Shown: positions 1 to 9,740 of the stretch, piece by piece | Position numbering within the stretch: position 1 is the stretch's first letter | Layout: every line of letters starts with the position of its first letter | Assembly: GCA_951640165.1 (NCBI GenBank) | Contig: OX621245.1 | Coordinates: 22,436,330 to 22,500,329 of the forward strand | DNA length: 64,000 nucleotides | From: Pseudoips prasinana | Taxonomy: Eukaryota > Arthropoda > Insecta > Lepidoptera > Nolidae | Direction: 5' to 3' | Program-made: the position numbers and the translations under genes | Notes under the pieces: generated by a model | Databases searched by the model: none | The model's input: only the letters and a program-made list of their open reading frames with translations | Told to the model about the DNA's origin: nothing

Positions 1-38
1 AGCGTATTAAAATCTGTCTAGTACAGTCTTAGTAGCTT

Positions 39-212
39 ATCATCATCATATCAGCCGGAACACGTCCTTGCTGGGCAAAGACATTTCCCAAAGACCTCTA
101 TTTTTTTTCAGCGATCCTCTCATGATCATCGGTCAATCTTGTAGGGCGCTTGCCCACGCTGGTTCTTCAGCGTCGTGATTGCCACTCGAGAACCTTTAGC
201 AGGCTAGATGTA
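39..212 (-). mobile_element. RTE-type LINE 3' fragment
   Basis: The left edge carries the ATCATCATCAT tail followed by the words for 'cagccg...acgtcc...ctggg.aaag', which is the reverse complement of the common RTE 3' end (GCCTTTGTCCAGCAGTGGACGT...GATGATGATG). Coding similarity to the RTE C-terminus is weak here, so this is an old 5'-truncated copy. It closely resembles the better-preserved copies at 33295-33530 and 45640-46078. Confidence 0.6.
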
Positions 213-1055
213 TTGTGTTGTTGAAGATGCAATTTTTTAAATCTTTTATTTTGTCGGTTCAAATCATGCAAATCCAATGAACATACTCGTAATATGGTAA
301 CTAATTTAATTAATATAAGGTACATTTAAGAAACGATATTAAAATTTACAACAAAATAACTAACGGAATCTATATAAACTTATGGATAAACTTAACTTAC
401 TACATTGGAAAGAAAACTAAAGCAACAAAACAATTTTGTACATAAATCATAGCTAAGTAGGTAGGTACAGATTGCATCTAAGTATTCTTTCAAATCGAGG
501 CCTTGCAAAAACCTACCTAGAAGACTGACCAAATGACCACGTTGAAATGCTCTTAATATTGTTATCATGATAAGAAATGCTGCCAAATAAAAAAATATAA
601 TCCCAAAAACTCTTGAGATAATATATTGTAGATAATACCTACTACATCGAGATACACATATAAAAGTGAGATTGAGAAACAACTGAAAATTAGGTAATTT
701 ACAGTCTCGTCTATAAAGCGTAAAAAGTTGTAGATTTGTATGCGGGCAAAGAAGATATTTATGGTAATTTACCGCAGCGACCCGGTGTAAAAGTTTCACA
801 ACCCCGAAATCGTATTTAGAGCAGCCAAATGGAGCCATCTCTATAGATCTTCCGATAAAAAGAGTAGTTTACCCTCGCCAATTTTATCTGAAAACTTTTC
901 GAGTTAGGGAGCTACATTAGTGTGTTCAGATTCGCCTTCGTATACAGACGTTACATGATTCGTATTTTTGACATTGATATATGACATAATGATTATTGTT
1001 TAGCATAGTATTTATGTAGGTTTAACTTACTTACTATATACATATATCATATAAG
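213..1055. other. No recognisable feature
   Basis: AT-rich sequence. A 148-residue open frame on the minus strand (392-838) has no recognisable domain, is rich in Leu, Phe and Cys as random AT-rich frames are, and is not supported as a gene. Confidence 0.5.
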
Positions 1056-1280
1056 CAGTGGTTACCCTAGTGTCAGAGTTCCTCTGGGCTTTTGAAATGA
1101 CTTAACGACTATTGTCTAATGACTAAAACCGAGACCGATAGCTTAACATGCCCTCCGAAACACGGAGACGCTCAGAAGCAAACTACATTGGTGGTCACCC
1201 ATCTATGGATTGACCGCGAGCCTAGTAGCTTAACCTCGTCGATCGCTTAGGGGCCGGTTAGAGTCTATCTAGCTATGAGT
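1056..1280 (-). mobile_element. 5S rRNA-derived SINE, copy 1
   Basis: On the minus strand this reads like the copy at 40858-41110. The 5S-like head lies at the right (about 1188-1278), including GGTCACCCATCTATGGATTG, the reverse complement of the 5S box C region (GGATGGGTGACC), and AGCTTAACCTCG, the reverse complement of the 5S segment around AGGTTAAGC. The body with CCCTCCGAAACACGGAGACG follows. Diverged but clearly the same family as the copies at 13925, 40858 and 44773. Confidence 0.75.
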
Positions 1281-1534
1281 TTAACTTAATTAGTATACTT
1301 ATTCGACAATTACTATTAAAATCGTTTATAGTTCACACGGAACATATACAATTGGCACACCTGTAGGAAATTAGTCCGATTGTTATAAATATCACGGTTG
1401 TGTAAAACAATTTTAAGAACAAACGATACCTTTATTTAATAATATAGGTAATAAAGCGTTTATATAATTGACGAACAATAATCATTTCTATATTATATAC
1501 ATAGTCATGTAAATAAATATTTAATAAAGTAATA

Positions 1535-1784
1535 ATAATAATAATATCTGGGGACAATGTCACACATATCATCCTAGCCCCAAACTAAGCAAAACTTGTA
1601 CTATGGGTACCAGGCGATGATATACATACTTATTTAGATAGATAAATACTTAAATACATAGAAAACATCCATGACTCAGAAAAAAATATTCGTGCTCATC
1701 ACACAAATATTTGCACTTACCGGGATTCGAACCCAGGACCACCAGCTTCGTAGGCAGCATCACTACCAACTAGGCTACGGCAAA
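1535..1784 (-). mobile_element. tRNA-derived SINE type B, copy 1
   Basis: Minus-strand SINE. The head at the right end contains the B box as GGGATTCGAACCCAGG (reverse of GGTTCGAATCCC) and the A box as CCAACTAGGCTA (reverse of TAGCCTAGTTGG). The body has the GACTCA core and the common 3' segment with CCCCAAACTAAGCAAA, and the 3' end is an (ATT)n tail at 1535-1546. The head carries a small change at GCAGCATCACTACC relative to the other copies. Confidence 0.85.
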
Positions 1785-1809
1785 GTTTATTATTAGAGGC
1801 ATTATTATT

Positions 1810-1975
1810 CTATACGTCTTAGGGATATCAATCCCTGTGTTACGGGGTACTTTAAAAACGTATAATAGATGGACACAAAGCACATCCAGACTCAGAAAAG
1901 CTAGTTATGGGACCCGGAACACGAAGTGGCGAGGTGACTGTCTGAAGCACTGCGCCACACACGTGCAGTCAAATT
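1810..1975 (-). mobile_element. tRNA-derived SINE type D, copy 1 (diverged)
   Basis: Minus-strand copy of the family best seen at 58553-58743. It keeps ATCCCTGTGTTACGGGGTAC, the ATAATAGATGGACACAAA block and the core CCAGACTCAG, then the tRNA-like head ending CACGTGCAGTCAAA. The B box region is degraded (an 11-13 bp loss around ATGGGACCCGGAACACGAAG). A short open frame at 1837-2034 runs through it and is not a gene. Confidence 0.7.
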
Positions 1976-2487
1976 ATAGTATTATTAAAAAAATCGAGAA
2001 CATTTTCCGTTTTATCATAGTCACCATAATTTAATAACGTTTCTTTAAAAACATTTTACGACAGTTTACTATTTTATTTAAAACCTTTGCAATATAAACA
2101 GTCAACTAAATAGATGTCTTCACGAGGATATCAATTATCATAGCTTATATTTTCCCTTGGGAAAATAAATGCGCGTGAAAAGTCAAGCTACTCGTAATAT
2201 GGCAAAATTAAACCACTTTTAACTGGTGCAGAACTTTAATTCCTAGTCAAATAAGTAACTCCTAACCTGGCTATGTATACCTGCTTAGTATACATAACTA
2301 TGGTAAGCATTCTCGTGAAAACCAATTAGCTAACCAACGTAAAAAAATTACGTATTAATCAAAGACTTTCACTATGTTGCATGTATTTGACAGATTATGC
2401 ATAACAAATTCAAAGTAGAAAAGAAGTATTAGGTCACATAAATGTTCACTTATAAAGAATAAAACTTATCATGTATGTATAAAGTAA
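1976..2487. other. No recognisable feature
   Basis: AT-rich spacer between two SINE copies. Nothing recognised. Confidence 0.5.
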
Positions 2488-2757
2488 TAATATCCTGGGA
2501 CAGTAGGACTGGGGAAGAAGAAGATTCGCACGCTGTCATCTGATCCCAAACTAAGCAGAGCTTGTAATATGGAAACCAGATAAGTGATATGCTACATATA
2601 CTACGTTTCTATTGTAAATAAATCCTTACATAGATAATTACACTCAGACTCGTGACAAAAAGAAATATTCATACACAGAAATATATGTCCTGGGTGGGGA
2701 TCGAAACCACGATCTGCAGTGTGAAAGGCAATTCTACCAACTACGCCAATCGACCCA
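2488..2757 (-). mobile_element. tRNA-derived SINE type A, copy 1
   Basis: Minus-strand SINE. The 3' tail AATAATATCCTGGGACA starts at the left, followed by ATCTGATCCCAAACTAAGCA, ACTATGGAAACC-like and the ATAGATAATTACACTCAGACTC core. The head at the right has the B box as GGGGATCGAAACCACGA and the A box region as CCAACTACGCCAA. It carries an insertion of about 20 bp (GACTGGGGAAGAAGAAG) relative to the copy at 34458-34712. Confidence 0.8.
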
Positions 2758-4061
2758 ACTTAATTGGTTGCCAGGAAGAGATTGCTTTTAGCGATAAATT
2801 CACCTATTGCATTAAAATATTTTTAATATATTTGGGGCAATAAAGTGTTTGCATTGCTTGTTATTATTGCTATTGTTAACTTATTAATTTTGTAGAACAA
2901 TGGTGCTACAATACAGAAAAAGTCTTGAAAGAAAATATGTTATTAACTATTCTGTATTATATCAGGAAACTTGACAGAACTGTTCTGACTGACAATGACA
3001 AAGTATTTCGATCAACTTGGTAATGTAACTGCTATTTTAATACATAAACAACTGTGCGTATTACAAGGAGCAAGCTAAACAAATACCTCAGTATACAATA
3101 GAACCAAGTCATCGCAGTAGAAAAACGATTCCGGAAACAAAAGCTTTAACAAACACAGAAATGCAATCGCAAAGTCAGCATAATGGAGTTTTATCGATGT
3201 TGATACCTTTTCTCGAATGGAAATCGTAACCGCCAGCCACCATTGTCAATACTATCCAGTGTCCAAACACAAACGAATTAAATCAACTCGCAACAAAGGA
3301 AAACCTTTTCCCATTAGGCAAAAGTAAACTCTAGTAATTGAGTTTGAATTGCTTTAAAGATTTATTCGCACTATGTTTGTGTACCGACCTATATCGAAAA
3401 ATTAAACGGTCCCACATTTTAATTGAATTCTAATTGGAAGGGCAACCTTTCGGGAAGAGTGAATTTAATTTACGAATTTAAGTGTAAGAATAATGAAAAT
3501 CGAGTATGGATTTTCCTTATATCGATAAAAGATCAATTTGACTTTCTTTTTTTTTGCATTTTGTATTCTAATAAAAACCTTTAATCGTTTCGTTGTATAT
3601 ATTTGAAACACCTTTTAATTAAAAACGTATTAAGACTATCGAAAAAGAAAACAAAGAAACTGTAAATCATCAAAGATTCAGGGTAAAACTTCTTCACCCA
3701 GAGTAACGTGAAAATTACGTTAGTGTAAGCGCAGTTTTGTAGAACAGACTTTTAATATACACATTTTAAAAAGACTTTAATGTCTCCATTTCAAGAATGC
3801 GTAATATATTTTTTTATATATGGGGGAACAAATCCGTAAGTTTAAACTCTGGTACCATGACCCTCGGGTACAAGGGTAGCAGTTAATTGAGCTAAATCAC
3901 AGTGGTATTTTACTCTATAAGCAGCTGGACTGAAATGCTTCTTGCTTAATAGAATACATTCCTGGTAGTTGTATATATAATGTTAAAGTTGTGGTCCTGG
4001 ATGTTATTGAGCTGGGCGTATTCTCTCAACGCAAAACCACTTTCCCTAATAATGATAATTC
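2758..4061. other. No recognisable gene; possible degraded tRNA-like stretch
   Basis: AT-rich sequence. On the minus strand, 3840-3930 reads vaguely like a tRNA head (TTAGCTCAATTAACTGC, then GAGGGTCATGGTACC), but neither Pol III box fits well. The rest shows nothing. Confidence 0.4.
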
Positions 4062-4330
4062 CTAATAATGTTGGCGTGGTTGGCAAATGCTTGCTGTTCA
4101 CGCTGGAGATCGTGGGTTCGATTCCCACCCAGGACAGATATTTGTGTGCATGAACATGTCTGTTTGTCCTGAGTCTGGGTGTTAATTATCTATATATTTA
4201 TGTATTTACAAAATAAAAGTAGTATATGTAGTACCTATATCAGTTATCTGGTTTCCATAGTACAAGCTTTGCTTAGTTTGGTGTGTAAATGTGTAAATAA
4301 TGTCCACAAATATTATTATTATATATTACA
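4062..4330 (+). mobile_element. tRNA-derived SINE type A, copy 2
   Basis: The best forward copy of this family. The tRNA-like head has an A box TGGCGTGGTTGGC at 4072-4084 and a B box GGTTCGATTCC at 4115-4125, which are the internal RNA polymerase III promoter elements. The central core TTTGTCCTGAGTCTGGGTGT follows. The 3' body contains ATCTGGTTTCCATAGTACAA and GCTTTGCTTAGTTTGG, and the tail is (ATT)n near 4310-4325. Non-coding; mobilisation needs LINE enzymes. Confidence 0.88.
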
Positions 4331-5082
4331 TAGCCTGAAGTTAGTACGAAATTATTGATCGTTATAAACAACATTAGATTAACAGTCTTTGTGAACGTGA
4401 TGCTCTAAATTTTACCTAAATAAACAACGCGTGGTAGACAGGGCTATTATTAAATTAAATCTAGCCATATTTTACTATTATATTGAAGAAGAGTAATAGT
4501 TATGCATTAAAAAAGTTACACTGTAGAGCACTAATCCTTCTTATGTAGAATTTGTAGTTACAACGCAATGCCGAGTTTGTGATGCAATAATTTCTAAGCT
4601 AAGTAATTTCTAAGCTATGAAATATGTGTGTATTCGAATGTAATTTTCCTAATAATAATATTTCATATCTCTGTTGTGGTAAATCGGATCTATTAGTAGG
4701 TTATCAGAATCAGAATAACATTTATTTGATTACTTTTGTGTTACAAAATGTCTTAATAGCCGGTGGGCCGTGAAGAGGTGTCAGCTAACTTATGTCCTAA
4801 AGGATCTATGTTTGCTGTGTTCTGTTTATTAGCAATATGTAAGAATAAACATATTATGTACTTTTATTATTAATTTAATTAAATATTTAATGAAATAAAT
4901 AATTTGTTAGTAGTAATATAATAATTAATAGAAGTGCGGGTGTCGCTACAATAATGCTATAATAATACTATGTATGTTATGCCTTATAAAGAACAGAAAC
5001 AAAACTAGACGTTAATTAAAATCGTATTGTTTTTAGCCTATTACATTTAGTTACTAAACTAAATTACACATCAAATCATCAG
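4331..5082. other. No recognisable feature
   Basis: AT-rich spacer. ATCAGAATAACATTTATTTG at 4707-4726 could be the degraded 3' end of a retroelement, but no family could be assigned. Confidence 0.4.
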
Positions 5083-5215
5083 CCTGGTATTGTCCACTGA
5101 TGGGTATAAACCTCCAAAGGTTTTCATACCGTGCCATTTGGAAGGGTTTGCCGAAGTCACCACGACGCACGCGACCACAGTTAGATGGTAGCTAGTACAA
5201 CAAAAATGTGACTCC
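5083..5215 (-). mobile_element. Possible RTE-like tail fragment of another subfamily
   Basis: CATCAGCCTGGTATTGTCCACTG-type words at 5087 onward echo the 'CATCATCAGCC...GTCCACTGCTGG' tails of RTE-type elements, here followed by TGGGTATAAACCTCC. It is not collinear with the main tail family in this window. Weak assignment. Confidence 0.35.
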
Positions 5216-5462
5216 AAAACAATCCGCACGGACGCGCGCGGACAGACTAGTAATTTTTTTTTTCTTTTGTGTACTTTTTTATTTTATTTGCCTATATTTA
5301 TGGGCTTGACAAGTACGGGTATGTTAATGCCCAAGTGTTAAATAAATTTATTACATACTAGCTGTGCCCGCGACTTCGTTCGCGTGGATGTCGGAACTTA
5401 ACAATGTATTTTTTAGTGTAAAGCGCTGTGGGAGGATACCGAAAATTTATTTTTTATTTAAT

Positions 5463-6420
5463 TTAGTGCTTCTTTATTTTACCTGTGGAACCATCTGGAG
5501 CGTACACAAAAACGTTATTGGGGTTGTTTACGCGTGAAAGAGCTACGTTTAGTTGACCATGGGAAAAGCATCCAATACTTAGGTCCACCCCCGCAACGGA
5601 TAATGTCTGGACCTGAGCTTTACTAATCGTCATGGCATAACAGAGACTGACTGGGAATTGCACTCGTTTGAAAGAGAAAGGAAAGTTTTTAGGAATTATA
5701 GGTATCCTTGGAATAAAAACAATATCACCGGCGCCGCAACCTGTTAATATTTCAGCTTCGATAATGTTGCAGATTTGTGACTTTGAGCTGCGTGCCGTTA
5801 CAAAGTTTGGGAATTATTGGTACACCAATTTTTAAAAAACTATTTTGTGGGCTGAAAGTCCGGGTGTGCTGAGGGAGTCCAAAAATTCTACCGGGTAGTG
5901 CGTGACGTTATCTTCTTCCATAAATGTATTTATTGAGCTATATTCTCTACTATTACCGGACGCATGACTCAATATTTTGAAATTAATTGCCGCAGCTTGG
6001 TCATTGTGGGGAGTCAAAATAGCTCGCTGACATAGCCAGAACCGGCTTGATTTCCCATGTTTGTGGTATCTCCATACACAGAAGAAATTAGCTCCTGCTG
6101 TGATGTAACGTACGAACAGAGATTACCAATCAAAATAGCTTTTCCATCTTCTTGTACGGGGTATGTGCCTTCGCCTATTTTTAACAATAAATTGGAAAAC
6201 TCCTGTGCATATTCGCAGCCTCTGACTGATCGGGTTCCCTCCTATACTTATAACTATCATTTGAATAGCCAATAAGGACCTGTTGTGACAATTTTCACGT
6301 AACCTGTCAGTAATTTGTCCATCAGTATTTAGTTGTACATGTCTCATAAAATCTTCAGCAAACTTGTCATGGTACTTTTGTCATAACTGTTTAGCGTCCG
6401 ATAACGCACAAAAGGTCAAT
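5463..6420 (-). pseudogene. Helitron PIF1-like helicase, C-terminal remnant (copy 2)
   Basis: Three separate minus-strand pieces in different frames. 6347-6123 begins MRHVQLNTDGQ and resembles the region after the central helicase motifs. 6017-5832 reads APHNDQAAAIN-like through HYPVEFLDSL and matches the segment before the late helicase motifs. 5663-5463 reads LCYAMTISKAQVQTLSVAGVDL, then GQLNVALSR and NNPNNVFVYAPDG, which is the motif VI region of Helitron PIF1 helicases (usual form MTINKSQGQT). The Lys and Gln residues are kept, but frame breaks lie between all pieces. The Rep domain is absent. Not functional. Confidence 0.75.
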
Positions 6421-6549
6421 AAGATGGCAAACAAATGTCGCAAGCGATGTGGACTATCGCTCACGCATGCTTCCGTTAGAGCGTCATCCCAATGCTGACC
6501 TCCAACTAATAAATGGCGTGCTCGGCAAGCGGATGTTCAATATCACCCA

Positions 6550-6933
6550 CTTTACGGCGCCCAGCAAAAGACGTAGATCCTCACTCTACATGGATCAGAC
6601 TGTGGGATGAACTCACACGTGAGCACGCCACGTGAACCTGCCCGCCTTTCTCAAGTCAATTGCAGCTAACTTGAGAGTTTGACTTTGCGATTTGTTGATG
6701 GTTATCGCGACACACACTTTTATAGGGAACTACAGTATTTTAAACTGAAAAGGGAAATCATTTGGCACTAACGGAATACGTGACACGAACACTGTTTCTC
6801 CCTGGGCGGATCCAGGCATAATAGTAGACTCTATAACACGATGCAAAGTTTTGACTTGAAGCCTCGTGCCGTTGCAAAGTTTAGGTGGTTTTAAATTCCT
6901 CAGAACTATTATAGTTATACCCACACGCAACAT
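6550..6933 (-). pseudogene. Helitron PIF1-like helicase, C-terminal remnant (copy 1)
   Basis: A second helicase remnant upstream of the first on the same strand. 6933-6730 reads VLRNLKPPKLCNGTRL and then VSRIPLVPNDFPFQFK, a hallmark Helitron helicase stretch. After a frame change, 6705-6595 reads VAITINKSQSQTLKLAAIDL and ends at a TGA, with VACSRVSSS-like coding resuming in another frame. It overlaps in content with copy 2, so the relic contains two partial helicase C-termini in tandem. Confidence 0.7.
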
Positions 6934-7536
6934 ACATCCCCTATTATGCGCCCTTAGGGGTGGAAATTCCTAAAATCCTGAAATACATATTTTTTTTAAC
7001 GGAAAGGCCAAATACCAATTTTCATGCTTTTCACTTAAAAAATAATACCCTTTTCATACAAAATTACATCCCCTATTTTACGCCCTTGGGGTGGAATTTC
7101 CAAAAATTCTATGATGTTTATTTTTATTTTTAGCTGAACTATTAAATATTAGTTTCAATGCCTTTAACTTCAAAAAAGGACGGATTTTCATATAATCTTT
7201 CATTCTCTGTTTTACCCCCTTAGGATTAATATTTCCAAAAACCCCTTCCTTAGTGAATGCATACGTCATAAAAAGAACCTACCAGCAAAATGTCAAGTCT
7301 CTAACCCCAGCCGTTCAGGCTGTGCGTTGATATGTCAGTCAGTCAGTTTCCTATAGTATATAGATTGTTGGTATAGGTATATAGATTTATGCTGAGAAAA
7401 TTATGAGAGACCAGGTTAATTTACTACATTCAAATACATTCAATCGGACAGGCTCAATAAAATTCGAATCGTCTGTACATTCGCGTTACAAACGAATCGA
7501 CAGCACAAACTTTCGTTCGATTGACATTATAATTTG

Positions 7537-8137
7537 AAATTAAATTATAACAAATCCAACCTTGTACATAATTCAATTTGCCCAAAGAAAACAGAATATT
7601 TTAATAACCAATTTTGGACAACGACATACATCTAGCCAACCAAGACCTTATTTCGAAACAATTCGGAACATTCAAAGCCCTACGTAACTCATGCAATTAG
7701 CAAACACGGGCAAATCTTAACACCGCGGGTCAAAAGCAATGCACAACGACATCTATCGAAATAAAAATCAACTATCATGCACAACGACATGTATCGAAAT
7801 AAAAATCAACTATCAATAATTTAAAATTAAATTATAACAAATCCAACCTTCTACATAATTCAATTTGCCCAAAGAAAACAGATTTTTTTAATAACCAATT
7901 TTGGACAACGACATACTTCTAGGCAACCAAGACCTTATTTCGAAACAATTCAGAACATTCAAAACCCTACGTAACTCATGCAATCAGCAAACACGGGCAA
8001 ATCTTAACACCGCGAGTGAAAAGAAATGCACAACGACATCTATCGAAACAAAAATCAACTATCAACCTAGTTCATTCAGAAAAGAGATGTCATAATATGC
8101 ACAATGACATCTATCGGACAGTTTAGTTCAACTATAA
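7537..8137. repeat. Tandem duplication with 287-bp period
   Basis: The stretch starting AAATTAAATTATAACAAATC at about 7537 recurs at about 7823-7824, an offset of 287 bp (CAAATCCAACC at 7551 and 7838). The two units share GGACAACGACATAC, ACCAAGACCTTATTTCG and ACACGGGCAAATC and differ by scattered substitutions. Within unit 1, a 38-bp block starting ATGCACAACGACAT is itself repeated head to tail (7739-7776 and 7777-7814). The block occurs once in unit 2 (8026-8063) and in degraded form at about 8097. A 64-residue frame at 7901-8095 lies inside and shows no family. Confidence 0.85.
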
Positions 8138-8159
8138 ACATTAGTTCATCTTGAAGTAC

Positions 8160-8400
8160 CGAAATGTGTGTTATTTTTCTTCATGATTACTTTAAAATCT
8201 AATATCTTTTGAAAGACTGAACCGATTGCAATAAAACAAAAACTAAATGTTACCTCAAGTTACGCTCAATCATTGTGTATAAAAGTTATCTACATTGCTT
8301 TCGTATATTTTACGTGATACCCGAACATATAAACAGACAAACAGACAAAAATTCTAAAAATGCTGGAAATGGGTTCTATTGGTTGTCCTTTAATACCCTG
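8160..8400. repeat. Unclassified dispersed repeat
   Basis: The AT-rich segment with CTTTTGAAAGACTGAACCG, ATACCCGAACATATAAACAG and ACAGACAAACAGACAAAAAT has the style of dispersed lepidopteran repeats, but there is no second copy in this window and no termini were identified. Assignment is from general resemblance only. Confidence 0.35.
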
Positions 8401-8469
8401 GCTATTTTTTTTGGATTTTCTTTTGATGTACATAAATGATTTTTCTACAGATTTATTATATGTATAGAT

Positions 8470-8580
8470 ATATTATATCGCCAACCCGTCTGCCAAGCGC
8501 GCGTGGCGATTATGGCATGGAGGCTTCTTTCTGTCCAGAAGTGGACGTACTTTGGCTGACATGATGATGATGCTGACATA
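8470..8580 (+). mobile_element. RTE-tailed SINE-like unit (T family), fragment
   Basis: Contains CGCCAACCCGTCTGCCAAGC, GGCGATTATGGCAT and then GAAGTGGACGTACTTTGGCT and a GATGATGATG tail. This is the 3' part of the family seen more fully at 31655-31935 and 53757-54000. Confidence 0.7.
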
Positions 8581-8825
8581 AATTTAATTATGTAATCATT
8601 ATTTTATTGTTTTTAATCTGCATCTATTTTTTTTATTTTTTTTTAATTAATATTAAGGAAGACCAACAGCACATAAAAACAGTTATAAAAAGCTAAATAG
8701 TAATTGAAGACCAATTACAGGTCTCCACGAATAAACAGTGGTATATGTTATACATATGTGATCAGCTTAAATTTATTTATTTAAGTCTAAGTGTTAAATT
8801 TAGAGAAAAAGTTTAGGCTGAGTAG

Positions 8826-8866
8826 TAAAACTGAAACAGTGAGACGGGTTCACTGTTTCAGTTTTA
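8826..8866. repeat. Perfect hairpin, 17-bp arms
   Basis: The arm TAAAACTGAAACAGTGA is followed by a 7-nt loop (GACGGGT) and its exact reverse complement. One of about ten such near-perfect short foldbacks in the window. Confidence 0.9.
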
Positions 8867-9634
8867 TTGACAAATATGTCAAGATTAAAAGATTTGATTT
8901 CAATAAACTATAATTGTTTTATTACCTTTAGTAACCTTTTCAAACCAATACTTTAAATTATCAATTTAAATAATAAGTACCAATACTACAAATCTTGTTT
9001 CAATTAGACTGAAATAAAAAAGTCGAGGTTTATTTTGTCTATTAACATATACCTACTACTGGTCTTTACGTTATGTTACGATTGAAAAAGTATATTGAAA
9101 ACAACTAAGTAGACTAAGTTCTAGATTTAGTGATAGGATCCTAATGGTGTAAGTATGTCTATTATGAAAAGGCTTATTTATAAAAGAAATAATGTTAATT
9201 TTAAGACACGAAGTTGACTTTCTGAGAGTCTTGACACCACAAGCTCATTAAAATAGCTAAGCATAAACATCTTGTACGAAATTCAGAATACATTTATCAT
9301 ATACATTTATCAAGCCAGACGAGGCGTTTTGTAGTTCATACAATCTAATTTTGTCGTACGTCTAAGGGTACCTTTGTGTGTAAAGTCTGTCTGTTACTAT
9401 GGGATACGTACAATTTTCTCTTTACGCTTCGTCTGACACAACAATCAGAGTAAAAGCTTCTATCTCTTCTCTATAAACGTAAATCACGTCAGACCGTCCG
9501 TTCTATTTGTAGTTTAGAACTTATTTCCAATTTATAGATAGCTAATCGATGCGCGGTATCTGTTTCTTTTCATAAGACATATAAACTAAAGGTATATTTA
9601 GATAGTTACTCTCATACATAATATCGTGGGAAAT
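8867..9634. other. No recognisable feature
   Basis: AT-rich spacer with no family or gene recognised. Confidence 0.5.
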
Positions 9635-9740
9635 TATTCACAGTTTGTACTATGAAAACCTGATAACTGATTTTTTACGTATATTAGTTTTCTTTTGTAA
9701 AAACATACCTAGCTTCAGGATAAACTGATATCTTTATGCA

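Larger units (their letters stand above)
5358..7364 (-). mobile_element. Helitron relic with both termini
   Basis: Read on the minus strand, the element starts with TCTATATACTATAGG at 7364 and ends with a hairpin (CGCG, 8-nt loop, CGCG), GGCACAG and CTAG at 5361-5358. It sits between a host A (complement of 7365) and a host T (complement of 5357). The 5' TC, 3' hairpin and CTRR end and A^T insertion are the hallmarks of Helitrons, which move by rolling-circle replication. Inside are minus-strand remnants of the PIF1-type helicase domain. The right-hand part (about 6935-7330) is the non-coding repeat with CCCCTTAGG and CAGTCAGTCAG that brackets many lepidopteran non-autonomous copies. Confidence 0.75.

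Noticed and set aside
392..838. 148-residue open frame on the minus strand
   Set aside because: No domain, composition typical of random AT-rich frames, no splice or repeat support.
3840..3930. tRNA-like stretch on the minus strand
   Set aside because: Neither promoter box fits and no stem structure is readable.
7537..8137. CRISPR-like array
   Set aside because: Two long diverged tandem units, no short regular repeats with unique spacers; the genome is eukaryotic.
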